In this document: in pieces, positions 26,017 through 35,513 of the stretch
How the letters are laid out: each line of letters opens with the position of its first letter
Numbering within the stretch: the stretch's first letter is position 1
Assembly: GCA_963695415.1 (NCBI GenBank)
Contig: CAVOGL010000024.1
Span: 124,001 to 188,000, forward strand
Direction of reading: 5' to 3'
Source of the DNA: CAVXWV01 sp963695415
Lineage (GTDB): Bacteria > Chloroflexota > Anaerolineae > Anaerolineales > UBA4823
Length of the DNA stretch: 64,000 nt
Notes under the pieces: generated by a model
The model's input: the letters and a program-made list of their open reading frames with translations, nothing else
What the model was told of the DNA's origin: nothing
The model's database searches: none
Translations under genes and position numbers: made by a program

Positions 26017-26093
26017 ACGGTTGAATTTAAATAATGTGCATCCATCCATCTCAATAGGATAGATGCGCGCTTCCAATCAACGGGTACGCAGGT

Positions 26094-26423
26094 TTAGTAC
26101 CGCCGCGAGCTCCCGCGATTGGTATTCTTGCGCTTGTTTTGGTAGTTGTTGCTGCTCCCACCCTGGTTACGTTCCTCGCGCGGACGGGCAACACTGACGT
26201 TCAGCTGTCGGTCGTTCATATACTGGCTGTTGAACATCTGGATTGCATTTTCCATCTCACTCTGGTTAGACATGACCACAAACGCAAATCCTTTCGACAT
26301 CCCACTGGCTCGGTCTTTGATCAGGTCTACTGATTCGACCTTGCCAGCAGTTGCAAACAATGTGCGTAATTCATCTTCAGTTGTATCATACGAAAGGTTT
26401 CCTACATAAACCTTGGTTTCCAT
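26094..26423 (-). CDS. RRM RNA-binding protein (glycine-poor Rbp type)
   Basis: This is a 109-residue protein with one RNA-recognition motif. RNP2 is KVYVGNLSY (residues 4-12) and RNP1 is SKGFAFVVM (about 44-52). The basic, Asn/Gly/Arg-rich tail (82-109, RKNTNRGSSRRY at the end) probably adds RNA affinity. The start is METKVYVG at 26423 because the domain begins there; GGAG is 12 bases upstream across a T-run. Bacterial RRM proteins of this type are often cold-induced. An upstream in-frame extension to 26501 crosses the terminator hairpin and is rejected. Confidence 0.93.
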   Translation of the reverse strand: METKVYVGNLSYDTTEDELRTLFATAGKVESVDLIKDRASGMSKGFAFVVMSNQSEMENAIQMFNSQYMNDRQLNVSVARPREERNQGGSSNNYQNKRKNTNRGSSRRY

Positions 26424-26459
26424 GAAAAAAAAATCTCCTTTGGTTATAACAAAATAAAA

Positions 26460-26489
26460 ACCGCCAGCCTCACGGAGGGGGCTGGCGGT
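26460..26489 (-). terminator. Terminator between the CarD-like and RRM genes
   Basis: A 10-bp perfect stem (ACCGCCAGCC / GGCTGGCGGT) with a 10-base loop is followed on the minus strand by TTTTTATTTTG. It ends the CarD-like transcript, and because it lies in the RRM leader it could also act as an attenuator. Confidence 0.85.
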
Positions 26490-26518
26490 GACCGTACCCA
26501 ATAGTAAGTTCGCAGTGA

Positions 26519-27019
26519 TTATAACACGGTTGTATTCAATAATCTTCCTAACTCGCTTTCAGCCTGGTGGATTGGAACGGAAAGGACAGTGCTCCACTCA
26601 TTCAATAGGGAATCCTTGGCGCGGCTTAGGATTGCATTATCATGTTCATTGATTTTCTTTTCTCGTTTATAGGTCACCAGGTCGCGGATCACCCGGCAGA
26701 GAGATTCAATGGTTCCGTCTTTTAACAGGTCTGTCAGCAGTGTTTTACGCGTATACCTGTCATCCGAAAGGGTTTCTCCTGGACTCGCCAGGATGCGAAA
26801 GACTTCATTGAAATCTTTTGCCGGTGTGGGCATACGCAAACATTGCACTCCCTGCTCATTAATTGGAACCCAGATTGTCAGGTCGCGCACCTGGACAACG
26901 TAATAGGTGCTCCTGGTTCCGGTGAGTACTTTTTCTTCCCGCTGGATAATGCTTCCGATACCATAAACGCAATGCACCACCGGATCCCCAATCTGGAAGG
27001 TTAATTCCCATTCACTCAT
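26519..27019 (-). CDS. CarD-like transcription regulator
   Basis: This 166-residue protein has an N-terminal CarD/TRCF-RID fold (FQIGDPVVHCVYGIGSIIQR, then YYVVQVRDLTIWVPINEQGV, about residues 8-60). A helical C-terminal half (about 70-166, TYKREKKINEHDNAILSRAKD) follows. CarD proteins bind RNA polymerase beta and stabilise open promoter complexes, and the helical part contacts DNA. It is monocistronic with its own terminator. Its place among RNA-handling genes suggests a stress-response role, which is inference. Confidence 0.88.
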   Translation of the reverse strand: MSEWELTFQIGDPVVHCVYGIGSIIQREEKVLTGTRSTYYVVQVRDLTIWVPINEQGVQCLRMPTPAKDFNEVFRILASPGETLSDDRYTRKTLLTDLLKDGTIESLCRVIRDLVTYKREKKINEHDNAILSRAKDSLLNEWSTVLSVPIHQAESELGRLLNTTVL

Positions 27020-27226
27020 TTAGGCCTCTCTTTCTTTATTCCACGCCTTAGCAATTCCAGGTGCATCTCATACAGAGATCCTTACCAGGAATAGGCTTTG
27101 CATAAAACAATGGTTGCTACCTTAATTCGATGATGGTTATCAATGTATCTGTCTAATCACTCCGGCAGCTAAAATATGATCTACCAGCACAATCTATCCC
27201 CTGGAGAATGCAGTTCGAGTAATTAA

Positions 27227-27259
27227 AAACCACCATTCCTGCAAAAGGAATTGTGGTTT
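27227..27259 (-). terminator. Second, distal terminator behind the csp gene
   Basis: The stem AAACCACCATTCCT / AGGAATTGTGGTTT has one mismatch and a 5-base loop. On the minus strand it is followed by TTTTTAATT. It lies downstream of the hairpin at 27364 and may catch read-through. Confidence 0.7.
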
Positions 27260-27363
27260 CACATATCCTATGTAAGAGTAGTGATATTTTACCATATTAT
27301 GTGGGATTTGGGACGATGACCATTATGCAATACAGGCATCACCCAATGCTGTTCTTATAATGA

Positions 27364-27393
27364 AACAGGACAGCTCCGAAAAGCTGTCCTGTT
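27364..27393 (-). terminator. Hairpin directly after the second csp gene
   Basis: A perfect 12-bp stem, AACAGGACAGCT / AGCTGTCCTGTT, has a 6-base loop and lies 24 bases beyond the stop. The U-tract is short (TTTCATT). The stem shares CAGGACAG/CTGTCCTG with the terminator of the first csp gene. Confidence 0.75.
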
Positions 27394-27416
27394 CTGATCG
27401 ACGTCAAATCGTTGTG

Positions 27417-27623
27417 TTAAATTGCCACAACTTCTTGAGCCTGCGGTCCTTTTTGACCCTGGACAACGGTAAATTCTACACGTTGACCTTCGTCAAGGGT
27501 TTTATAGCCATCACTGATGATCGCGTTGAAGTGAACAAACACATCACCGCCAGCATCGCGCTCGATAAAGCCGTAGCCTTTTGAGCCGTTGAACCATTTA
27601 ACCGTACCTTGTTCTTTTGCCAT
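27417..27623 (-). CDS. Cold-shock protein (CspA family), second copy
   Basis: This is a 68-residue cold-shock domain protein with the same RNP motifs as the copy at 24457 (KGYGFIER, VFVHFNAI); the variable loop reads IISDGYKTLDEG. AAAGGAG precedes the ATG. The two genes probably arose by duplication, carrying their leaders and terminator stems with them. Confidence 0.96.
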   Translation of the reverse strand: MAKEQGTVKWFNGSKGYGFIERDAGGDVFVHFNAIISDGYKTLDEGQRVEFTVVQGQKGPQAQEVVAI

Positions 27624-27666
27624 GATTTGGAACTCCTTTCAAAGATTAATTGCTGGGTTATGCAGG

Positions 27667-27711
27667 AATTCCAAGTCAAAGGTAAAACTTTTTCTAGAAC
27701 TACTGTGTAAC
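27667..27711 (-). promoter_or_regulatory. Conserved csp leader element, copy 2
   Basis: On the minus strand this reads ACAGTAGTTCT..AAAAAG..CCTTTGACTTGGAA, aligned with copy 1 at 24713-24755. The same order and spacing of the blocks argues for function. Confidence 0.6.
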
Positions 27712-27815
27712 AAGCATCTTATATTATCACAGATTCCTCATTTTGTGCTGGTCAATATATAGGTATTCCGATAAAATCGGGCGAAATAAGTTCATCTTCA
27801 CGGGAAAAATATGCC

Positions 27816-29541
27816 TTGAACCAAACCATGAAATGCCCGAGCTGTGGTGCGACGGTCGAATTTGATCCGGGTGGGACTCCCGTTGTTCGTTGTCCCTATT
27901 GCCAGACCTCCATCATAATTCCAACCGAATTGCGCCAACCCGCATCCTTACCGGTCCAAATGTTTCAGCGCCCCGGTTGGTCAGACCAAATCCTGCAGCC
28001 AGCCCAGGTCGCCAGTATCCAGGAGTTAGCTCGACTTGCTCACCAGGGGGACAAGATTGAGGCGATTAAAATTTACCGGCAGGTCTTTGGCGCAAGCCTC
28101 CAGGAATCGATAGACGCCGTAGAAAGTATCCAACAGGGTCATAATATCTCTAACCCACAGACGTCAACGCCCGGTCCATTTCTGCAGGATAAGCAGGTCA
28201 AGGATGAGGTTTCTCGTTTACTGCAGGACGGGCGTAAGATCGAAGCGATTAAGTATTACCGCCAGGTTACCGGGCAGAGTTTGAAGGATTCTAAGGAAGC
28301 GGTTGATAATTTTCAATCAAACGGTTCTCTCAATTTGCCTGCTTCTCCGGGTACATACCCTGCCGAGAATATATATCTGGCGGTCAGCCTGGTATCTGTG
28401 GTAGAGCTGGTTCAGGCAGGTGAAGAACAGGCAGCAATTTCCGCCTTCCAGGGTGCATTTGGTGTCGGTTTTGCGGAAGCGCATGCAAGCGGTTCATAAA
28501 ATTTCCCTGGGCGTTACCCAGGATGCGCTGGCAATCGATCCAACCCGGCAAACATTCAATACCATCAAAATTCCTGAGGTTTCTTCCAAAGCCATGAAAA
28601 CAACCGCCGGAGTGGTTGGCGGTATCTCATGTTTATGGGTGTTTGGAGTGATTGCAGTGATTCTCATAACAGTAGTACCGGTATTGTTTGCTCTCAGCAG
28701 TTCGGGCGGACCCCTGGAATTCATCTGGAATCAAATCAACCCGATGGCATACGCCCGGGTTAGCTTGAGATTCGGTGAAGAGGGTAGAGCTCCTGGAATG
28801 TTCGATGATCCGCGCCAGATGACGATTGATCCGCAAGAAAACTTACTCATCGCCAATTACTCGGATGGTCGCGTTCAGAAATTTGATTCATCGGGTGACT
28901 ACATGATGCTCTGGAATATCGGAACGGAGAAATATGTCAGCGGGATAGCATCAGACCAGGATGGTGCTGTTTATCTGGTCTATCGCGGCGGGCTCTGGAA
29001 GTACGCTTCAGAAACAGGTGAGCTTCTGGGCAGGATGGCTGAGAATATGGATGCCTGGTTTGAGGTTGTTGCCACTACAGCCGATAATGGTGTTGTTGCC
29101 GCTGTGAATACGGAACAGATTATGCGCTTTGATTCGAAGGGAAATCTGGTTTTTTCCTTAGCAGATATCCCCGGCACGCAGAGCGGAAAGCCTGATAGAA
29201 TCCAGGACATCGCGGTCGATGGAGTTGGTGGAATGTATGTGCTTTCTGATCGCGGCACGATCAACATTTACACACCCCAGGGTCGTCTGGTCACTCGCTT
29301 CGGTAGCGCCGGTGATGAACAGGGTCAGTTGCGTGCTCCTTCAGCGATTGCGGTGGATGGACTGGGTAATATTTACATCAGTGATATCAAAGGGATTCAA
29401 GTTTTTACGAATGATGGGCGCTACCTGGATCGCATTGAGACCGAAGGTTTCGCCTTCGGCATGGAATTTGATGCTCAAGGCGCTCTTTGGGTGGTCACCA
29501 ATCTGCCCAAAGTTTTCAAATACGAGATCGTTGAACGGTGA
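27816..29541 (+). CDS. Zinc-ribbon / L7-L12-like / membrane / NHL-repeat protein (one frameshift)
   Basis: This is a chimeric protein of about 575 residues. A zinc ribbon (MKCPSCGATVEFDPGG, CPYCQ) is followed by three repeats resembling the ribosomal L7/L12 C-terminal fold: KIEAIKIYRQVFGASLQESI, KIEAIKYYRQVTGQSLKDSK and EEQAAISAFQGAFGVGFAEA. The frame changes at about 28482; dropping one C joins it to MQAVHKISLGVTQDAL. A single membrane helix (GVIAVILITVVPVLFALS) follows. A C-terminal six-bladed NHL propeller completes it (GQLRAPSAIAVDGLGNIYIS and similar). The N-terminus would be cytosolic and the propeller outside. The start is TTG 27816 or ATG 27828; I cannot decide between them. Function is unknown. 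Confidence 0.8.
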
Positions 29542-29635
29542 GGAGAAACTAAACCGCACACAGTCCGGAACGCTTATTTGTTACAATTCGATCTGTAACA
29601 GTCCAACGCCATCCTGTGCCTTAGGAGAGATCCAG

Positions 29636-31115
29636 ATGGACTACGCCCCAGAAAATGAAGGTCACATGCTCCAGGTCAGGAACTATATCGAGCACCATCC
29701 TGAGCCCGGTTACCAGCATGCCTCCGATGAAGCCAAAGAAGCTTTTCGCGACATGAAGTACGGTGTGCGCATCCATTGGGGGCTTTACACGCTGTGGAAC
29801 CTGCGCAACGAATCCTGGAAATTTCTGCGCATGTCTCGCCAGCGGCGCCAGGCTTACCAGCAGCTTTACCAGGAGTTCAACCCCCAGAATTTTGATGCCG
29901 ACGCCTGGATGGAATTTTTTAAGAGGGTTGGTTTCAGGTGCTTTGCCATCACCACCAAGCACCACGAAGGCTTCTCACTGTTTGACACCCGGACGCGCGT
30001 GCGCAGCAGGATGAATTGGGCAGCTCCTGGCGGTCCGCAGATCGAAGACTGCGACCTGGCTTACAGCGTGATGGACACACCCTTCAAGCGCGACATTATT
30101 GCCGAGTTGTGTGCATCAGCCCAACAGCATGGCATCAAAACCGACCTGTATTTTTCCCACCCCGATTGGTACGACGCTGACTTTCGCCCCTACAGCTTTC
30201 ACCCTCTCCAAACCCAGAGAGTTCTACGATCTGCCGCAAGAATATGGCACGGTCGAGTACGTGAATTTACTCAAACCACCTCGCCACATATTGTCTCCTG
30301 AGCCATCTCCTGAAGAAGTCCAGCGCATGATGGCGCGACACCGTGCTCAGCTGGTCGAATTACTCACCAACTACGGCAAAATCGACATGCTCTGCCTGGA
30401 TATGTGGCTTGGCAAGCCCGTCTGGTCTGAGCTGCGTCAGACGATCAAGCTGCTGCGCCAGATCCAGCCCGACGTTATGCTGCGCATTCGTGGCATCGGC
30501 AATTACGGCGATTACTACACTCCCGAAGGGATTGTTCCCGCGGACAAAGCCGAGACCAATATGCCCTGGATGGTGATTTACCCCCTGGGACGCACCTTTT
30601 CCTACGAAACGCAGGTCCGGTTTCACAAAGGACCGGATTGGATCATCCGCAATCTGATCCAGTGCACGGCTACGGGAGGCAATTTCATGGTTGGGATCGG
30701 TCCTGATGCGGATGGCTGGTTTCACCCGCGCGCAATTGAGGTGCTTGAACAGGTGGGAGAATGGCTTCAACTGAACGGCGAGGCAATCTATGCCACCCGC
30801 CCTCACACTCCATGGCATGACGGTCAGGGTATCTTCTTCTCGAAGGCAAAAGACAACCGCTCCATTTATGCCTTCTTCTGCGAGGATGCCTGGAAAGAGG
30901 CGCGTAAATCAGGTCGTTTGATCCTTGGATCCATTCCAGTCCGGCAGGGATTGCAGATTACGCCGCTTGGTGTCGATTCAACGCCCACATCTTCAGGGCT
31001 GGAATGGTCCCAGGAGGGTCAATCCCTGGTCGTACACCTTCCTGCTCGAGTGAGTGAGCAGATGCACCGGACCATCCGGTTTGCCAGGGTTTTTAAATTC
31101 TCTTATTCATCATAG
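29636..31115 (+). CDS. GH29 alpha-L-fucosidase-like enzyme (one frameshift)
   Basis: This is a cytosolic protein of about 493 residues. KYGVRIHWGLYTLWN, FAITTKHHEGFSLFDT and KTDLYFSHPDWYD belong to the GH29 barrel. After the break at about 30215-30225 the frame continues with LLTNYGKIDMLCLDMWLGKP, where Asp in LDMW is the candidate nucleophile. The segment ATGGNFMVGIGPDADG is typical of the family end of the barrel. TTAGGAG precedes the ATG at 29636. There is no signal peptide, so it probably acts on imported fucosides. It is grouped with an isochorismatase-like gene. Catalytic residues are only partly conserved, so another deoxyhexose may be the substrate. Confidence 0.78.
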
Positions 31116-31150
31116 TTCCATAGCGATCTTATTATCCTCAGGAGATAATC

Positions 31151-31900
31151 ATGCTGGATTTGACCATCAGATACCAGGAACTCGATCGAGACGACACAAG
31201 GCATACCATTTGGCGCATCGTTGAAAAGCCCGTGAGCCTGGAACCGTCCAGGGTCTGTATGCTGCTCTGCGATCTTTGGGACGACCATTGGTGCCGCGGC
31301 GCCGTGGACCGCCTGACTCCGCTTATCCCAAAGTTCAACCGGGTGATCCAATCCGCCCGCCGGCAGGGCATCTGGATCATCCACTCACCTTCGGAGATAT
31401 CCGAGTTTTATGCCGGTACTCCTGCCCGCGAGCGCATGCGCAGCATGCCGCGCGTGGATTTACCGCTTCTGGAAGATAGGGATGATCAGCCGCTTCCGAT
31501 CGATGATTCAGACGATGGCTGCGATACCGGCGAGACGACCTGGCGCCAGGCATGGAGCCGCCAGCATCCCGGCATCGAGATTGACATGGAACGCGACGGC
31601 ATCTCGGAAGACGAATCCGAAATCTACAGCTTCATCCACCAGAAGGGAATCGAATTCATCCTGTTTATGGGTATCCACACCAACATGTGTGTGCTCAATC
31701 GTCCTTTTGGGATTAAGCGCTGGGTGCGGCGCGGTTTTCCCATTGCCTTTGTGCGCGATCTGACCGATGCTATGTACAACCCTGCCATGCGTCCCTACGT
31801 CAGTCATGAACAAGGAACACAGTTGGTGGTGGACTATATCGAGAAATTCTGGTGCCCGACGATTTCCAGTGAAGAATTACAGCAGGGAGAGCAAATTTGA
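31151..31900 (+). CDS. Isochorismatase-like cysteine hydrolase
   Basis: This 249-residue protein has the catalytic Asp in MLLCDLWDDHWCRG (near residue 41) and the nucleophilic Cys in MGIHTNMCVLNRPFG (near 180). An unusually long acidic insert (about 110-135) precedes the second half. A family Lys is not obvious. Such enzymes hydrolyse amides or isochorismate. It lies 35 bp after the GH29-like gene and is probably co-transcribed. A good AGGAG lies before the ATG. Confidence 0.85.
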   Translation: MLDLTIRYQELDRDDTRHTIWRIVEKPVSLEPSRVCMLLCDLWDDHWCRGAVDRLTPLIPKFNRVIQSARRQGIWIIHSPSEISEFYAGTPARERMRSMPRVDLPLLEDRDDQPLPIDDSDDGCDTGETTWRQAWSRQHPGIEIDMERDGISEDESEIYSFIHQKGIEFILFMGIHTNMCVLNRPFGIKRWVRRGFPIAFVRDLTDAMYNPAMRPYVSHEQGTQLVVDYIEKFWCPTISSEELQQGEQI

Positions 31901-31973
31901 ACGGGATTTGTTGGGATAGTCCAATCCTGGTTAGAAAAAGAATTTAATTCCAATAGAGATTATGGAGGTCATT

Positions 31974-32870
31974 ATGGTTAAAAAAATTCATGTTGTGATT
32001 AACCCTCACGCAGGTCAACCGCAGCCAATTTTGAATCAGATCAACAGTGTGCTCTTTCCTGCTGGTGTCTTGTGGGATGTTTCGATTACCCGAGACAGCG
32101 GGGATGCAACCCGTTTCGCCCGTCAGGCGATCGCTGATGGCGCAGAAGTTGTCGGCGCCTATGGCGGTGACGGCACCGTCATGGAGGTGGCAGAAGCTGT
32201 CCAGGGTGGTGATATCCCCATGGCGATCCTGCCGGGTGGCACTGCCAACCTGATGTCGAAGGAATTGGGTATTCCCAAAAACCTCTCCCAGGCTGCCCAG
32301 ATCATGGTGGACCCCGAAAGCGTCATCCGTCGTGTCGATATCGCCCAATCCGGAGAGAAGCAGTTCATTCTACGCCTGGGAATAGGCTTTGGGGGAGAGA
32401 AGGTAAGACTGGCAGATCGCGAAATGAAAGATAAGTGGGGTATCCTGGCTTATTCGATCGCCGGTCTGAAGGCGCTCAAAACCGTCCAAATGACCCATTA
32501 TCGCATTACTGTGGATGGTGTGGAATATGAAGTCGATGGCAAATCCTGCCTTGTCGATAATGCTGGAAACCTGGGAATGCGCAATGTGACTGCATCCCAG
32601 GCGATCAGCGTCAGCGATGGCTTGCTGGATGTGATCGTGGTGCGTGACGCCAGTGTCGGCTCGTTGATCGCGATAGGTGACCAGGTCCTGGGTCGGGAAG
32701 CTAATCCGGACGCGATCAAGCACTGGCAGGGTCGAGAGATCTCCATCGAGTGCGATCCACCGCAGCCGGTCACGGCAGATGGTGAAATGTGGGATGACAC
32801 CCCCGTTTCGGCAAAGGTGATGCCGGGTGTTCTGCCTGTCCTGGTGCCGCCGGACAAGCAGAAACAATAA
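31974..32870 (+). CDS. Diacylglycerol/lipid kinase family protein
   Basis: This 298-residue DagK-catalytic-domain protein has the ATP-binding motifs VGAYGGDGTVMEVAEAV near residue 60 and AILPGGTANLMSKELGIP near 82. The C-terminal beta-sandwich ends with DGEMWDDTPVSAKVMPGVL. It would phosphorylate a membrane lipid such as diacylglycerol or undecaprenol. The start is the ATG at 31974, because the upstream ATG at 31962 is part of the GGAGG site itself. Its stop overlaps the following phosphatase gene (TAATG). Confidence 0.9.
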   Translation: MVKKIHVVINPHAGQPQPILNQINSVLFPAGVLWDVSITRDSGDATRFARQAIADGAEVVGAYGGDGTVMEVAEAVQGGDIPMAILPGGTANLMSKELGIPKNLSQAAQIMVDPESVIRRVDIAQSGEKQFILRLGIGFGGEKVRLADREMKDKWGILAYSIAGLKALKTVQMTHYRITVDGVEYEVDGKSCLVDNAGNLGMRNVTASQAISVSDGLLDVIVVRDASVGSLIAIGDQVLGREANPDAIKHWQGREISIECDPPQPVTADGEMWDDTPVSAKVMPGVLPVLVPPDKQKQ

Positions 32871-33337
32871 TGGTCGATATAGTCACTTCTCCGCATATTT
32901 CGCAGATCACCGATTATCTGTTTATCTCTGCCTTCCCGCGTGGAAAACACGTCGATGAGATCGTCGCTTTGGGTGTGCGCCTGGTGCTTTCAATGCATTG
33001 GGTGCGCCCCACGAAAATGTTGGGGCGACCACCGGTCAAGCTGTTATGGCTTCCGACAATCGATAAGCCATTCTTCCCCATGCCTATCAGAACGCTGAAC
33101 AAAGGTGTACGGGCTGCTTTACCCGTTATCGAAGATGGCGGTTCCGTTCTTGTGAACTGCAAGGCAGGTGTGCATCGCAGCGTGGCACAAGCGGCCTGTG
33201 TGCTGATTGGCATGGGATACAGCGCAGATGACGCCATGAAATTGATCAAAGCGAAGCGTGCTGTGGCTGACCCGTATGTTGGCTATATTCAAAAGCGAAT
33301 CCGAAAGTTCGAAAATCAATGGCATGACCATGGATGA
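32870..33337 (+). CDS. Dual-specificity protein/lipid phosphatase
   Basis: This is a 155-residue dual-specificity phosphatase. The P-loop is VNCKAGVHRSVAQA (about residues 97-110), with Cys and Arg of CX5R intact and Asn in place of the usual His before Cys. The general acid is probably Asp in LPTIDKPFFP. It is coupled to the lipid kinase by a one-base overlap. The pairing suggests a lipid or inositol phosphate as substrate rather than a protein, which is inference. Confidence 0.85.
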   Translation: MVDIVTSPHISQITDYLFISAFPRGKHVDEIVALGVRLVLSMHWVRPTKMLGRPPVKLLWLPTIDKPFFPMPIRTLNKGVRAALPVIEDGGSVLVNCKAGVHRSVAQAACVLIGMGYSADDAMKLIKAKRAVADPYVGYIQKRIRKFENQWHDHG

Positions 33338-33500
33338 AATCAAGCTCACGGGGCTTCCAAGAGAAGCTATTCTCGTTCTGGACGACTACCACACCGTTCA
33401 CAGCCCGTAGGTGCACAATCTGCTTATTGAATTGGGCAGCTTACGCTTTGAACACCTTACTGGCAGTCATCTGGCGCAGTTTAATCAACGCCTCGAGTAC
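33330..33500 (+). pseudogene. Possible remnant of a MalT/LuxR-type regulator
   Basis: A short frame, KLTGLPREAILVLDDYHTVH, resembles the Walker-B region (LVLDDYH) of large STAND/MalT-type regulators and is then cut by a TAG. VHNLLIELGS continues in the same frame. No ATPase P-loop or LuxR helix-turn-helix is present. It begins inside the end of the phosphatase gene. The match is short, so this may be chance. Confidence 0.3.
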
Positions 33501-33626
33501 TCAGGAAATCGACGAAGGAACTCTGCGCACGGCAGCTGCTGAGATTGCATCCAACTGTTCCGCCATATCCTCGTAGCACCAGGTTTCGTGTTGTGAACTA
33601 CATGTGACTGAATAAGATAAAGAATC

Positions 33627-35513
33627 TTATATAGAGTTTGCGACCACCTCAACATTCTCAAACTGGCTGTTGTACAGCATCGCATAGAACCCGTCCTTCG
33701 CCAGCAGCTTCTCGTGCTTGCCCTGCTCAACAATATCACCATTGTCCATCACCAGGATCCAATCTGCATTGCGGATGGTCGACAACCGGTGGGCGATGAT
33801 AAAGCTGGTGCGTCCCTTCATCAGCTCAGCCATGGCTTCCTGGATTAAAACTTCCGTCCGTGTATCCACCGAGCTGGTCGCCTCGTCCAGGATCAGCACT
33901 GTCGGATCCGTGAGGATAGCGCGGGCGATCGTCAGCAGCTGCTTTTGCCCCTGCGAAATGTTCGATACTTCTTCATTGATCACTGTATTATAGCCATCCG
34001 GTAGTGTGCGCACGAAGTGATCGACCCGCGTGGCTTTAGCCGCCGCGAAGACTTCTTCATCAGTAGCGTTCTCACGCCCGTAACGAATATTTTCCATGAT
34101 CGTACCATTGAACAACCAGGTATCCTGCAGTACCATACCGAACAGGCAGCGCAGGTCACCGCGTCTGAATTCCTTGATATTCTGGTCGTCTAGCAGGATG
34201 GCACCACTGTTTACCTCATAAAAACGCATTAACAACTTGACCATGGTGGTTTTGCCTGCACCTGTCGGACCGACGATGGCGATGCGCTGTCCTGGATTGG
34301 CGTAGAACGAAAAATCATTTATGATGATTTTCTCGGGATCGTAACCGAAATGGACGTTCTTGAAGTCAACCTGACCCTCAATCTCACCCGTCAGAACAGG
34401 TGTCACAGTGTCAGGTATTTCCTCTGGTTCTCTAAGAAACTCGAAGACTCTCTCTGCCGCTGCCGCAGTCTGCTGGAAGATGTTGGAGATATTGGCAATC
34501 TGCATCAGCGGTTGGGTGAACGAACGCATGTACTGGATGAATGCCTGGATATCCCCCACCGTGATCGCGTTTTGAGCTGCGAGGTATCCACCCAGAACTC
34601 CCACAGCCACATATCCCAGGTTGCCAATGAAACCCATGATCGGCATCATCAACCCGGAAAGAAATTGGGATTTCCATGCAGAGCTGTAGAGCACATCATT
34701 CAATCCGCTAAAGCGGTCAATGCTGTCCGCTTCGCCATTGAAAGCCTTCATCACAACATGCCCGCCGTACATTTCCTCAACATGTCCGTTGATATGCCCC
34801 AGGTAATCTTGCTGCTGCTTGAAATATTTTTGCGACTGGCTGACCACCAGCCCGATCACCGCCATCGAGAGCGGGACTACCAGCAGTGCCACCAGAGTCA
34901 TCAACCAGTTGATCGTCAGCATCATGATCAAAATCCCGATGACTGTGGTCACCGAGGTTACGATCTGCGACAGGCTCTGGTTCAGTGTCTGGCTAACAGT
35001 ATCCACATCATTGGTGATCCTAGAGAGCACTTCACCATGGTTGGTGTTATCAAAATATCTGAATGGCATACGGTTGATCTTGGCAGCGATATCATTGCGG
35101 AAGCGGTAGGTGATGTCCATGGCTATATTTGCCATAATCCAGCCCTGGACGTAAGCCAGGATCGCTGAGAACAAATAAAGTGTAAAGGTAATCACCAGGA
35201 TCCGCCCGATATATTCGAAATCGATCCCCGTGCCGCTGCCGGAGATTTCCGCCATCACGCCCTCGAAGAGCTTGGTGGTGGCTTCCCCCAGTATTTTCGG
35301 TCCCGCGATCATAGCAACCGTCGAAGCTATTGCGATGATCATCACAAACAGGATCGAGATCTTATAGCTTCCCAGGTACTGTAACAGCTGTGCCATCGTG
35401 CCCCTGAAGTCGCGCGGTTTTTCACCTTTCATCATTGCCATGGGACCGCCGCGCATCATCGGTCCACCGCCACCGCTCTCCCTGCGAGTTGTTTGGTTTT
35501 TTTTGTTTTCCAT
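33627..35513 (-). CDS. ABC exporter half-transporter (consensus-site subunit)
   Basis: This 628-residue protein has an N-terminal Gly/Met-rich cytosolic stretch, six helices (about 40-340) and an ATPase domain with GPTGAGKTT, ISQGQKQLLTIA and LILDEATSSVD. The catalytic Glu is present, but the signature motif is degenerate (SQGQ for SGGQ). With the next gene it forms a heterodimeric type IV exporter of the BmrCD/LmrCD kind, probably for drugs or lipids. Start and stop of the two genes meet at 35513. It is controlled by the MarR gene at the head of the operon. Confidence 0.93.
   Translation of the reverse strand: MENKKNQTTRRESGGGGPMMRGGPMAMMKGEKPRDFRGTMAQLLQYLGSYKISILFVMIIAIASTVAMIAGPKILGEATTKLFEGVMAEISGSGTGIDFEYIGRILVITFTLYLFSAILAYVQGWIMANIAMDITYRFRNDIAAKINRMPFRYFDNTNHGEVLSRITNDVDTVSQTLNQSLSQIVTSVTTVIGILIMMLTINWLMTLVALLVVPLSMAVIGLVVSQSQKYFKQQQDYLGHINGHVEEMYGGHVVMKAFNGEADSIDRFSGLNDVLYSSAWKSQFLSGLMMPIMGFIGNLGYVAVGVLGGYLAAQNAITVGDIQAFIQYMRSFTQPLMQIANISNIFQQTAAAAERVFEFLREPEEIPDTVTPVLTGEIEGQVDFKNVHFGYDPEKIIINDFSFYANPGQRIAIVGPTGAGKTTMVKLLMRFYEVNSGAILLDDQNIKEFRRGDLRCLFGMVLQDTWLFNGTIMENIRYGRENATDEEVFAAAKATRVDHFVRTLPDGYNTVINEEVSNISQGQKQLLTIARAILTDPTVLILDEATSSVDTRTEVLIQEAMAELMKGRTSFIIAHRLSTIRNADWILVMDNGDIVEQGKHEKLLAKDGFYAMLYNSQFENVEVVANSI

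Larger units (their letters stand above)
27020..27416. other. Intergenic region with two tandem hairpins
   Basis: The 397-bp gap holds the CarD promoter region (AT-rich, 27020-27220) and two hairpins that end the csp transcript coming from the right. No gene is seen. Confidence 0.6.

Noticed and set aside
29219..29635. N-terminal extension of the GH29-like gene at 29636
   Set aside because: Lies inside the NHL gene in another frame; the ATG at 29636 has its own TTAGGAG site.
33334..33576. 80-codon plus-strand gene after the phosphatase
   Set aside because: Composition is unlike a gene, and another frame over the same bases shows a better, though weak, MalT-like match.
34350..35168. 272-codon plus-strand frame
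   Set aside because: Antisense to the ABC half-transporter; a His-rich translation of conserved membrane-helix codons.
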